Positions 42,711-53,150 are shown, numbered from the stretch's first letter. The stretch is DNA of 64,000 nt from Anastrepha obliqua (GCF_027943255.1 NC_072892.1:29721792-29785791), one strand, 5' to 3'. Made by a program: numbers and translations. Notes: generated by a model from the letters alone, not told the origin.

Positions 42711-45528
42711 GTACATCTTAATTTAATATAAAAATAAACAAAACAAATTTACATGTCAACGAAAAACGACGAGCCCTACGTAATAATGCAATTGAAAAAC
42801 CAGTGAAAAACTCAACATTCTAAACGAAATCACCTCACGCTAACCGCTTCAAAATTTATTTTTATTACTGCTGAAACGTAATTTACTTAATTGCTAAACA
42901 ATGAAAATGCCAACTCTACAACACAAGCAAACAAATTTCTTAATTCTGCACAAAACGCCGCAAAAGCGCTTTAATCGATTTTGAACGCGCAATCAATCAA
43001 AGAGTAAAAATGTAGCCGCCGCGTTGCCGACGCTTCTTCATTATTATACTTGCCGTTTCTATAATTTACGCGTTGCCAAATTCATAGCACAGCCCTGGGT
43101 GAATTATTTATTATGTTGCTGTAGTATTTCGGTGTGCGCGCACTTTTTCGATGCATACTTTTTGGCGCATATGTTGTGTGAGTGCCTGCAATGCAATGCT
43201 GATCGTCACCGCTATTGTTTATCCCCGAAACGCAGTCAATTTCCGTTCATTGTTGTTTTTATTATCACCCTGTTAACACAAGCAAACGCGCCGCGTCAAA
43301 CCAGCCATTGATTTCGCTTCTTCTCCCATTTCGTCAACCTTCTACATACCTGGACAACGAACTTGGCGCCAATCGGTTTTGTTTTTACTATATGGACGAT
43401 TCTCAGTGTTCTTGTTTGTGTGCGCGCTGTTCTGTTGTGAAAACCAAAGCCAAATTAAAATGCCAATTAATAAAACAACAACAATACTGCAAACGAAAAG
43501 TTCAAAATGTAATCGTTAATGAAAGTGAAGTGCATAGCAATTAGGAGGAGGCAAAATGAAGAAACTCAAACCGAAATCATGAATTAATATATGCGGTTAT
43601 GTGTAGTACAACATGCATTTGTGTTAGTGCGTGTGTGTGTGTGCAACTGGAAAGTAACAAATAACCTCACAAGCGATATACACAACAAAGAAGCTCCAAG
43701 TCAAATGCGAAATGCGAAAAGTAAAACAACACACGTCCCGTAAGCGCGCGCGTTCATAAGTTGGCCAATTTTTGTGTGTGTTTCTGGGTGATGATGTTTA
43801 GGCGCAACTGAAAAAGCTTTAACTGCGTTAAGCGCTCCAACATACATACATGCGTACATATATAGCAGCCAATCAACAATGCCAACAAAAACAACAACTG
43901 CACCCGCATTGTTACAACAACGTTACAACGCACATAGCCAGTCGCACTTTTAGCAGGCACGCAGTCCCAGCTCAGGCTAAGTTGGCGCTGGCGCTAGCCT
44001 TGGCTTGGGTACGGGGCACTGGCTCGAACAATACCGCAAATCATTGCCACCTTGGCTGCCAAGAATGCTGCACGCGCTCTAGCTGTTGAAGCAGTTGAGT
44101 GCTCGGGCGCTCGAGCGTTCGCAATAGACTTCTCGAAACTACGCTTCTTCGTTTTGTAAAACTCTAAGGGTAAAATATCGAAAAAACGTATTGGTGAAAA
44201 TCACAAAAATCACAGAAAAATTTCAACCAAATATTCTACACAAATATAAATAAAAATTTCAAATTGAGCAAAACACACGGCTATGCGATTTTACAAGATA
44301 TTTTATGGGATGTGGGTGAACAACAAATTCAATGAAGATAGTCTTAAAATTAAATGCTAACTAAAATTAAAAGAAGCGTTTGGAAAATATGCTCCTCGTA
44401 GGCATATAATTGGTTTTATGCGTTCCGACGTTTTATGTTACACTGTAAAATATCCTTAACTGGCTAACTCGCTGCAGTTTCTACTGAGATTCAAATGCAC
44501 TTTTGTGGGTGAAGACGCCTTTTATTTTTGCTCTCAATTGAATTTTTCCAACAAGAAGTAAACTTTTAGAATTTGAAACTAGTTTTTGTTTCGTTTTTAC
44601 CCCTTCACAACGTTTCTGTGAATAGGTTAACACCTTTTTCTCCAGTTAGGGAAAATCGAGCTCGAATGTGATTCTCCAATTGGTCTTAAGCATACCGTAT
44701 TCCTGTCATTCGTTTGATGCTCACGACCCCTCTGCTCTTTTTAACGAATTGAGTTGTAGGAGTGTAAGACCAATAAAAGGCGTTAATCACAGAATTATTA
44801 TTTTCAGATATAGGCAATTTAGATTAATTATTATTAGTATTTTTTTTTTGTTTTGTTTTTTTTTTTAGGTAGTCAATCACTTTTTTGGTAAATTTATATA
44901 AAGGGTTGATTTTAATTACTCTGCAATAAAAAAAATATTTATATAGGAAAATGCACTTTAGGTCGTTTTAGCTAGTGCGCTGCGTAATGGTGGTGTGACA
45001 TTTTATATTATACTAGCAATAAATAAAAAAACAATTATATTAGCAATACAGTATTCCCTCCCATAAGAAATACATACTTAGCTGCATATGTACATATGTC
45101 CGAGTGTATGCTCAGGCTATACTGCCCATCTCATTGAGCACAAACTTGGTTACTTTACCTTATTGCAGCAGCATAAAATATTTCATGCCAAGAAATTGGC
45201 AGCCTTTGAATCCGAATAGTTACGGAAACGTAGAACCGACGACTGTCGTGGGAAAATGTGTAACTTCTCGATGTCAGAGCTGGCATTGACACGGTTTCGA
45301 TCCTACGCGTTTGTCTCGGTAGGATTTTCAACACTTAATTATTAATTTTTTTAAATTATTTTTTTTTTTTAATAATTAGTATTATTTTATTACGCACACA
45401 TTTTTTATTAATTTAATATTCTTACAAATGATATATTATATTTTTGTATATTAAAGCAAATTTCGTAATTTCTATTAGAATTGAACGCTTAATACATAAA
45501 TGAACCAAACATTTTTCAAAATACAATG
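42711..45528. other. mostly unique region, no gene recognised
   Basis: 43000-44150 has balanced composition with alternating CA/TG runs (43625-43645). 44150-45528 is AT-rich with poly-T at 44840-44870. The short frames here lack motifs. Confidence 0.4.
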
Positions 45529-45944
45529 TGGCGCAAAATTAATCATCCAATTTGGTTTTTGAATAATTTTTTTACTAATTAAAAAAAAATATGATTTTGA
45601 ATCATGGAAATCGGTATTGTGCCCTTTAACCCCTGGGATATGGTTTTACTTGAGAAAATATTTACATGTGGAACGGATTTATTTTTTGGTTGCTTGGAGT
45701 AGTATCTAAAAAGGCAGTACATTTTACGTTAAAAATCATTTATTTCTAAAATGTTAGTGACCTACGCAGTATTCAGATGGCTTAAGGCAATTAGAAATGC
45801 AAAACAAAAATAAATTAATAAAAGCAAAATACGTTACCCGTGACTGGGGCAAGTAAACGCATGACGTGTCTCAGACGTCAAATGTACCCCAAAGAGTTAA
45901 GCGCTCCATTAATTAATTTGGTTGATTAATTTTGCGCCTCCTTG
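45529..45944. mobile_element. GGCGCAAAATTAATCA TIR element, complete copy
   Basis: Left terminus GGCGCAAAATTAATCATCCA, right terminus (minus strand) GGCGCAAAATTAATCAACCA. Subterminal TTTTTGAATAATTTTTTTAC and ATGGAAATC match the copies near 15.2 and 15.8 kb. The interior (AT-rich, ~370 bp) has no coding frame, so it is a non-autonomous member. Confidence 0.78.
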
Positions 45945-46093
45945 TAAAAACATTTTTGTGTATAAATAGAAATTAATAAAATATTTAGCCAAAATTAAAT
46001 TCTTAAACATTTCTATAGAAGGAGATATTTGATAAGATTTGGAGAGAAAATTACTGAGGCATCTCATAAATTATAAAGAAAAAAGAAAAAAAA

Positions 46094-46208
46094 AGGAAAG
46101 AAAAGAAAAGAAAAGAAAAGAAAAGAAAAGAAAAGAAAAGAAAAGAAAAGAAAAGAAAAGAAAAGAAAAGAAAAGAAAAGAAAAGAAAAGAAAAGAAAAG
46201 AAAAGAAA
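46094..46208. repeat. (AAAAG)n microsatellite, more than 20 units
   Basis: A nearly perfect 5-bp repeat of purines on the plus strand, more than 100 bp long, 67 bp left of the M1 copy 3 terminus. Confidence 0.97.
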
Positions 46209-46274
46209 TAAAATTTAAAAGAAAGTCTGCGCTAGGAACTAAGTACTAAATTATAAGAATAGGACCATTATATA

Positions 46275-46618
46275 AAGGGTGGTTAAATTTCAAGGGCCGA
46301 TGTTGCATGTGAACCACACCTAAACGTCCACGACACCTTGTTTCTTTGGGGTTATTTGAAAGAAAAGGTGTATGCCGATAAGCCATCAACGATTCAAGAG
46401 GTAAAGGATGAGATAATTCGGCACATTTACGGCATAGAACCTCAATTATGCCTCAGCGTCATCGAAAATTTGTACCATCGGGTGGAAGTGTGCCGTCGAG
46501 GCCGTTTGGCCGATATTTTACTCCATAAGTAATTGAGCCATACCAATATTATCATATTTCCTAAAAAAATTGTATTTTATTCAAAATCAATACTGGCCCT
46601 TGAAACTTAACCACCCTT
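46275..46618 (+). mobile_element. M1 family deletion-derivative transposon, copy 3
   Basis: Termini AAGGGTGGTTAAATTTCAAG and, inward from the right, AAGGGTGGTTAAGTTTCAAG are flanked by TA (46273-46274, 46619-46620). The plus frame 46338-46532 reads FLWGYLKEKVYADKPSTIQE, VKDEIIRHIYGIEPQLCLSV, IENLYHRVEVCRRG, RLADILLHK, open to its natural stop apart from a 4-residue loss in the GRGGHL segment. It shares the internal deletion point with copy 2. Confidence 0.88.
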
Positions 46619-46941
46619 TACATTGACGCGCTTAGCTCCAAAAGGAACTAAAGAAAAAAAATTAAGTGAAAAAACAAAAGTTTATACTGAATGAAAAAAA
46701 ATATACGCAAAAATATTTAAAATTTTACACTGATTTTTTCTAATTTTTTGTTTTTTGCAGCAATCAGATGCTATTCCAAGTTTTTACATTTTTTAATATA
46801 AATTAAATTTTTATTTTTATTTTGAATTTATGCAATCAAGCACACATAAATAGCGCAATTCGTATACAAAAAGTGAATTCATTGCTGCAAATAAACACTT
46901 GGCAACATAAGAAAGGCACTGTTTTGCGTTGAAAACTAATA

Positions 46942-47012
46942 ATTTATTTATTTATTACTCATTTATTTATTTATTCATCTATTTATTATTTATTTATTTA
47001 TTTATTCATTTA
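46942..47012. repeat. (TTTA)n microsatellite, imperfect
   Basis: ATTTATTTATT-type repeats interrupted by CATT and CTATT. Confidence 0.9.
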
Positions 47013-47093
47013 CTTATAAATTTAATCTATGAAAACACAGGTTTCTTACAAACTATAGGCCAATAAAAAGTTTATTACTTAAAACACTAAAAA

Positions 47094-47530
47094 TTAGAAA
47101 TTATTACGAGATGATTTAGCGTTGCGACCTGAAAGAACTACATATTTTACTCCCTTCATGGATTCAAAGTATTTCGCTGAGCCTTTGACTTCCTCAATAA
47201 ATTGTTTATTAATGCATTTCCGTGTTAAGAAATCAGTTGAAACGATGTGAGCGTCATTATTTTTCTTTAGTTGGTTGAGCACTCTGATGATATGCCAAAC
47301 AACAGCCACAATGGTACAATCCAAAAATTGGTTCAAATAAAGGCGATTAGTCGAATGGAATTTTTTACGCTAAAAAATATTATATCCTCCATCTCTAAGC
47401 ACTTCCGCACATTTGCGTTCTATGCTCCCCACAAGATGTTGGCCATTTTCTTTCCTTCTTTCCATGATTCAGTACGCAAGCCCGATTCCGATCCACAAGC
47501 CATCAAAATTTTTGAAATTTTTATTTGCGG
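47094..47530 (-). mobile_element. unassigned transposon-like coding remnant
   Basis: The minus strand 47094-47336 reads MNQFLDCTIVAVVWHIIRVL, NQLKKNNDAHIVSTDFLTRK, CINKQFIEEVKGSAKYFESM, KGVKYVVLSGRNAKSSRNNF. Further upstream (to ~47530), in another frame, is ACGSESGLRTESWKEGKKMA. A related C-terminal stretch is at 15035-15165. Composition and repetition argue for a mobile-element protein. The family is not recognised; a decayed host gene copy is the alternative. Confidence 0.42.
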
Positions 47531-47564
47531 TTTTAATTTTTTCACCTTTTTTTTGGCGCTGTAT

Positions 47565-47975
47565 GCTCCATTAGGAGCTAAAAGAAAAAACAAGTAATAA
47601 AATTTTTTCCATTTAACTATCATAAGTTTCATATTATATATTTTTTTGTTTTTTGACACCCTGTACTCCAATAGAAGCTAAAGAAAAAAAATAAATAATA
47701 CAATTTTTTTCACTTAACTTGCATACATTTTTTATATTTTTTTACGCCTTATGTTCCATTAGGAGCTAAAGAAAAAAATAAATAATAAAATAACTTTCAT
47801 ATAACTATCATAAGTTTCATATATGTTTTTGTTTTTTTGACACCCTGTACTCCAATAGAAGCTAAAGAAAAATATAAATAATAAAATTTTTTTCACTTCG
47901 CTTTCATTAATTTTTTATTATTTTTTTTTAATCCCTATAGAAGCTAAAGGAAAAATTTAAATAAATTTCACCTAA
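47565..47975. repeat. tandem repeat, 80-100 bp units, about five
   Basis: Each unit has CTCCATTAGGAGCTAAA or CTCCAATAGAAGCTAAA followed by GAAAAAAATAAATAATA and then TTTTTCACTTAAC or a related stretch. Unit anchors (xGAAGCTA/GGAGCTA) lie near 47575, 47675, 47763, 47859 and 47941. Alternate units are more alike, which suggests a dimeric (~185 bp) period. An isolated related unit lies at 46632-46660. Confidence 0.8.
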
Positions 47976-47979
47976 CTCC

Positions 47980-48757
47980 ATAAATTTTCTATCAAACTCA
48001 ATATTAGTTTAAAACTTGTGCTCTTCATGTGTCAGTAGCTGTATTACTCACATCTTTTACTTTAAGTTCTTTTACCTAAATGCAACATAAATATTTTATC
48101 GACCTACTGACTGACTTTTGTTTACTGACTGCCTTTTAACCACTGAATTCTTCTTCTTCAATTCAAATTCACTAAACAAGATTTTGTACACGATATATCA
48201 TAATTAGCTTTAAGTCTCGTTAGTTGTTACGAGAAAAAATTAAACTCGCTTAAAATCTTCTTAAAATTGCGCTTTAACGATCACTTGCACTGAGCGCGCC
48301 CATCTATTCTCTCAGTGTTCAAAGAAACTTCAAGAGAGGGTAGGTTTTTTGCAGCTTATAAAATAATATCCCCTAAAACTTAAAGCTTTCGGAACTTAAT
48401 CGCGGTACGCTCTCAGCCAAGGTAGCAATTATCCACCTTTCTGTCAGCTCACTTGAGGAAGTTTGTTTGCTTATTTTGGTTTGCTAAAACCAAAGCTCTC
48501 TTATAACTCCTGAGCTCTCACTTAAGTATGCATTTTAGCTCTTAATGACATTTGACTTGTAACATAGGCATGTCTGGTAGTCAAAAACTTAAATAAATAA
48601 ATAAATAATATTTTCTTATTTTCGTACTAATGTTTTTTAGCAGAAATCTGCGTGAATGTTGATTTGATTTCTAAATTTTTCTGGCATATCCGATTCCACA
48701 TTCAAATTCAGTTCATCAAAACCCTCGAGCTCAAGAAGATGCTCTAGAAGGCGAATT
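47980..48757. other. no gene recognised
   Basis: AT-rich and unique-looking, with a (AAAT)n at 48590-48608. Confidence 0.45.
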
Positions 48758-48957
48758 CATACAAGGTGTTGTTACGAGAGCAGCTTGTTTGTGTTTTTTT
48801 TTTTTTGTTTTTGCAATTTGGTGTTTCTATTGCAAAAATAATTCGTTTGTTTTATTTTTGCTTTGCTTGTTAGTTTACATTCAGCTTCAAATTTGGCAAT
48901 CAAGCTACCAAATGCTTGTAAATACTTTTGTTGTTCTAGTGTCCTCACCTTGTATAG
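48758..48957. mobile_element. foldback MITE, copy 2 (GCAATTTGGTGTT family)
   Basis: Terminal ATACAAGGTG (48760-48769) and CACCTTGTAT (48946-48955) are inverted. The inside (TTTTGCAATTTGGTGTTTCT, TTGCTTTGCTTGTTAGT, TTGTTGTTCTAGTGT) matches 21820-21985. No coding capacity. Confidence 0.58.
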
Positions 48958-48959
48958 AT

Positions 48960-49592
48960 TCACACCGATTCGCTCCATGCACAGAGTGCTAGATTTGTAT
49001 TTATTGGAGGTTTGCACTTCGATCTCACGGTCTTTTGGGCCCCGCACCAGAGTGCTAAGTTATTGAATAATTAAAATCTTTACCCAAATAAAGTAAAAAT
49101 ATGTCAATAATTTGTAATTTTCGTTACATCTAAGACATTTATTTCTAGTATTTGTACGAAAAAATCGATTTTTTTTCTGTTTTATTTCTGTTTTTCACTC
49201 CACAGTTTTGTAATTTTGCTTACATCTAAGACATTTACAAACATTTCTAGTAATTGCACTGACAATTTGATGCTTTTTTAATTAATTTCTGTTCTATACC
49301 TTAAACATTTTTTTATTGATAATTTATATTTTTGTCAATTTTTGCAAACATTGCAGAAAATTATCCCTCTTCAAAAATCAGTGCGAGTCATTTTCAAACT
49401 TATTTTAAAAAATCTAAGAAACTTTAAGTTTGCAGAATCGAAGATGGCTAAAAATTAACCGCAAAAGTATGCCTTATAAAATTTCAGTAGGGGCCTTCTT
49501 AGACGAAAGCAGTGTGCGATAACGCACAAAAATACACAGTTCAGTTATTCTTTAGGCATCTTACATAGAATAAGATAAAAATGTTGACCCTA
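48960..49592. other. AT-rich, no gene recognised
   Basis: A segment TTACATCTAAGACATTTA is repeated at 49125 and 49223, suggesting a local ~100-bp duplication. No coding evidence. Confidence 0.45.
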
Positions 49593-50094
49593 TTAAGGGA
49601 TTACATGGGTTTCGTCGGGTAAAAAAAGGCCTATTTTCAATATTTTTTTCTACGTAAAAAATTATTTATTTAATTCAAACTTTTTTCTGTCTTATAGATA
49701 CATATTTAAAGAATAATTTCAGAAATTTTCAAAAAAAAAAAAATTAAAACTTCTCCATTGTGACTTCATTTCCGGTGACCCCTCGAAAAAAGGGGCGTCC
49801 GCGTTGTCAGCATAACTCCTGGCAGGATCATCAAAAATGAGAAAACAAAAATAAGTGTTTTAGTTAAGACCATAAACTCGTGCCCACTTTGAAAACACGG
49901 TTCCGAGAGAAACGCGTTTAAAGTTTTGAGTAACAAAAAAGTGGCTTGGAGCGCCCACGTTCCAAAGCCTGTATCTCCGAAACTATTATTCGGATCGACT
50001 TGAAAATTTAGGATAATATTCTTGAAATGTTGTAGAAATTGATAAGCTAAAAAAATCGATTTTTTGAACCCACGAAACCCATGTAACTCCTTAA
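49593..50094. mobile_element. TTAA-bounded element III
   Basis: TTAA at 49593-49596 and 50091-50094. The inverted termini GGGATTACATGGGTTTCGTC (left) and GGAGTTACATGGGTTTCGTG (right, minus strand) match closely for 24 nt and are followed at that point by AAAAAAAGGCCTATTTTC (left) and CAAAAAATCGATTTTTTT (right). 502 bp, no coding frame. Confidence 0.8.
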
Positions 50095-50813
50095 AATAAA
50101 ACGAAAATTTTAATGCTGAATTGCCAAACTAAAAAAATATATATTTTTGTATATAATTTTTTTATTTTTCTCTATATTTCAAGCATTTTTAATTTTTTCG
50201 CGCATTTTCAATTTTCGAAAAAAAAACGCAAAAAACTTAGTCAAATGATAAAAATGCCTCAAGAGCCCATTTCAATATTCTTGTTAAAAACAAACTCTTG
50301 TAAAAATTCTCGCTAGCGCACATTTATTTTTCTTATTTTGTACTTCAATTCATTTTGTCTCGCTGTTCATTACCAATTGTAGGCGTTTTCTACGATTACT
50401 CATAATTGAATCTTCAGTGTATGAACTGTGCATCTTTTGCGAGTGTCACGGTCTTATCAGTAAAGTGTGACGAACTTGGAAGCTATCAACATATGTTGAC
50501 ATGTTTCCATTTTACCGTTACTTGAACTGTAGAACTGTAGTAGATTAATTTAAAGGGGCGTTTTTCTTCGTCTATCAACAAGAGTTCTGGCGAATATGCT
50601 CGTATTCACCAACTGAGACTCTCATTGAATTATCGTAGGGACTAAGTGAAAAAGTGTGTATCAAAATCTTATCTTCTTCGCCGCAAATGAAACACAATTT
50701 TTGTGCAGCTTAATCAACTTAATTCTGATTATAACAAAACAAATTTTAGCACTAACAATGTAGATCTAAATTCCTAATCACACATTATCTCGTACTTTTG
50801 TAAATAATTTCAG
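50095..50813. other. no gene recognised; ends in a candidate splice acceptor
   Basis: AT-rich. The last bases TTTGTAAATAATTTCAG fit a branch point plus 3' splice site for the segment that follows. Confidence 0.4.
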
Positions 50814-50861
50814 GTTACACCAAATCGAGAAGTTATCCAAGAGAAAGCCGCTAACATTTTG
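50814..50861 (+). CDS. candidate 48-nt microexon
   Basis: Acceptor TTTCAG|G at 50813/50814 and donor TTTTG|GTAAGTAA at 50861/50862 bound exactly 48 nt. Read in phase 0 it encodes VTPNREVIQEKAANIL, a hydrophilic helix-like peptide. The segment is about 45% G+C against AT-rich surroundings. Phase 0 at both ends means inclusion would not shift the frame, as in alternatively spliced microexons. It would follow MLVNFSN at 42686-42706 in frame. The gene is not recognised. A chance pairing of two good splice sites within 64 kb is not improbable. Confidence 0.3.
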
Positions 50862-51073
50862 GTAAGTAAATGCACATAAATTCTATGCGAGCATGTTTTG
50901 GCAGCAGAGGGAAAGAAAGAAGGTGATCTCGATAAATTAATATATTTGTTAATTGATTTTACTTGCTTGGATATGCATACAAATGTACACTGCGTTAAAT
51001 AACTATGGCGCTGGGACTTATTGACAAGTTTTAACCACTAATTGTTTTTTTTAAATTAATTTTGATATATTTT
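50862..51073. other. AT-rich, no gene recognised
   Basis: Downstream of the candidate microexon; nothing else supported. Confidence 0.4.
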
Positions 51074-51809
51074 TTAAAGGGGGAGTGCCACTGTGAAAAT
51101 TCAAAAAAAATTAATTTTTTTTTTTGTATAAATTGTTAGTATAACTACTCAAGAAAAAATGTGGTAAAATTTTCAAAGCGAAATTCGCTTTATTCCCGAT
51201 TCTATGTGCACTTAAGTGAGCGCCCGTCGGTTCGGCCCCGTAGCGCTTACGATACGATGCTTTATTTCAAACGCGTTTTTCTCGAAACGACTTTTTTTGA
51301 TACGGTGGCAACGATTTCTCGAAGACTAATGAACCGATTTTAATTTTCTTTTTCTTCAAAATTTTTGTTATCGCATTGGCTATCGTTGTACGTAGCCGAT
51401 TTTCAAAATTTTAAAAATAACTATTTTTTTGGGCCTGCTGAAAATCAAAAAAAATGGTGAAAAAAACACATCGCAATTCAATTCACCACCATTTTGTAAA
51501 AAAAAGGCTACATACGACGATAGCCACTATTGTGTAGTTTAATAAAATTTTTGGTTTTTTGATTTCAAATGATTATTCATTGCTGTATCGCTGCCACCAG
51601 ATTACGTCATTTTTATTTAACTCGTTACGTTTATTTACATAAATTTGTCAGTTTTCAATTTTTTTTAATAAAAATTTACATCAACATAGTTTAATACATA
51701 TATAACATATTGGCTTTTGTCCGATCCTCGAATAATCATTCCTACTTACAAACAAAAATTCCCAAAAATCGACTATTTTTTTACCCCCAACAGTGGCGTT
51801 CCCCCTTAA
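51074..51809. mobile_element. TTAA-bounded element IV
   Basis: TTAA at 51074-51077 and 51806-51809. Termini AGGGGGAGTGCCACTGTG (left) and GGGGGAACGCCACTGTTG (right, minus strand). Subterminal blocks lie at 23-25 nt: CAAAAAAAATTAATTTT (left) and AAAAAAATAGTCGATTTTT (right). 736 bp. The interior has AAACGCGTTTTTCTCGAAAC, similar in style to AAACGCGTTT in element III, but no coding frame longer than 60 codons. Confidence 0.75.
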
Positions 51810-51819
51810 GAAAATATAG

Positions 51820-52045
51820 TTCACTCTTCTACAAAGAAACATATAAATTCAAGTTTTAAACTTTGTGCAAATTAAAAACAAATCAACAAATTGTTATAAA
51901 AATTTAAAAAAAAACTTCAGAAAATTTTTATCAAAATATCAAAACAAAATGCTCAGAAAAATCGAGTATGCAGAGTTATAGTCTATAGAATTTCGGTAAT
52001 AAAGTGTAAGTTTCAAGTGGCTCAAAAATCGCGTTTTTTTGCTGG
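51820..52045. repeat. R200 interspersed repeat, copy 3
   Basis: Matches 18290-18510. It ends with AAGTTTCAAGTGGCTCAAAA and CAAAAATCGCGTTTTTTT (52023-52040), the same block found at the ends of TTAA elements I-IV, so R200 may be a decayed relative. Confidence 0.55.
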
Positions 52046-52747
52046 CTGTCTTTTGCATTTTCTACACACCGACCAAAACGAAAGCTTCACATTTTTATTT
52101 CACGCAGTGTATATTAGATAATTTGCAATTGGTAGAGCAAACTTTTTTGTACTCTTAAAATCTGAAATCTACGATTTAGCTAGAAAAGTCTGACTACTGC
52201 TATAACTATTGCCGTGCCAAATTTTTAGTTGACCAGCCACTCTACATGGAACTCAACTAATTTATTCCCCAGCAATACCATGAGCCTTATAACAGGTTCA
52301 CATATAACTGGATTATCTACTTTTCCGAGCTTAACTCCAAATCCAAAATGACTCTCCCGAAATCCGAAATCATAAAATAATCTTAAATTATAAAGACATT
52401 TTTCCGTAAAATCCTGCGTTTTCTGTGTTATCGATAACTGTTATTACGAATGTAAGGAGAAACGTCAATGTAAAAAGTAAATAAGATGGATGCCGGCAAA
52501 GAAACGAGGTTTGTGGACTTAATTCTAGTAAAATTTTTGTTAGACATTATTAATTAAGCATTCATGTTACAAAAACAAAAAAACAAACGTGTGCCCATAG
52601 ACGATTTGACCTGCTTGTGGTTATTATAAAATGTATTATCGATGACTTGTTTTTTTGTTTTTTTTCTTTTCGCCGTATACATTCGGATGTCATCACAAAA
52701 TTGAATTACGAAATTTGTAATTTGAAAATTGAAATCTTTTAGTGAAT
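52046..52747. other. no gene recognised; contains a decayed inverted MITE piece
   Basis: 52655-52700 (TTTTCTTTTCGCCGTATACA, TTCGGATGTCATCAC) resembles the CAAGGCG MITE interior in opposite orientation to the next copy. Confidence 0.4.
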
Positions 52748-52955
52748 CAAGTCACATTCATTAAAGGTGGTGTGGCACTAGACCAACAACACTGTTCTAA
52801 AGGTTTCATTGTCAAAGCAAAGTAAGTATTGTTAAACTAGAAAACAAATAATCGCTTCGCTTTGTTTCATTCTGAGCTGACAGCCACATGGAGACGGCGA
52901 AAGAAAAAAGCAACTCAGCTGATTTACCAACACCACCTTTAATAGATTCGCCTTG
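52748..52955. mobile_element. CAAGGCG MITE, second full-length copy
   Basis: The right end CACCACCTTTAATAGATTCG plus CCTTG and the left end CAAGTCACATTCATTAAAGG plus TGGTGTGGCACTAGACCAAC match the copy at 30782 in inverse orientation, as does the interior GACAGCCACATGGAGACGGC, GAAAGAAAAAAGCAA. The flanking 9-mers (TTAGTGAAT, AAATGAATT) are only partly alike. Confidence 0.72.
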
Positions 52956-53007
52956 AAATGAATTCAAATTCAGAAGTTATTGCGAACATTTTAAAATAAT
53001 TTCAACA

Positions 53008-53150
53008 AGACAAATAAATTGACTATTTTTTTTGTCTCTTTTTCTTTCACAAATCCTTTCTATTTTGACGTGTTTTGTATTTTGAAATTTCTTCTAATGT
53101 ACAACATTTTGTTGTTCACCTAAAGCCACCACTTTTAATAAAATCGCCTT
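53008..53150. mobile_element. CAAGGCG MITE, decayed copy
   Basis: The right end TTGTTGTTCACCTAAAGCCA, CCACTTTTAATAAAATCGCC matches the family terminus. The left end near 53008 (CAAGACAAATAAAT) is a weak match. Confidence 0.45.

Noticed and set aside
46094..46208. Regular repeats as a CRISPR-like array
   Set aside because: A simple (AAAAG)n microsatellite without spacers, in a eukaryotic genome.
46761..46796. Terminal exon after the strong acceptor TTTTTTGCAG (QSDAIPSFYIF, stop)
   Set aside because: An acceptor alone followed by AT-rich sequence with an early stop and no nearby poly(A) evidence; poly-T plus CAG is common by chance here.
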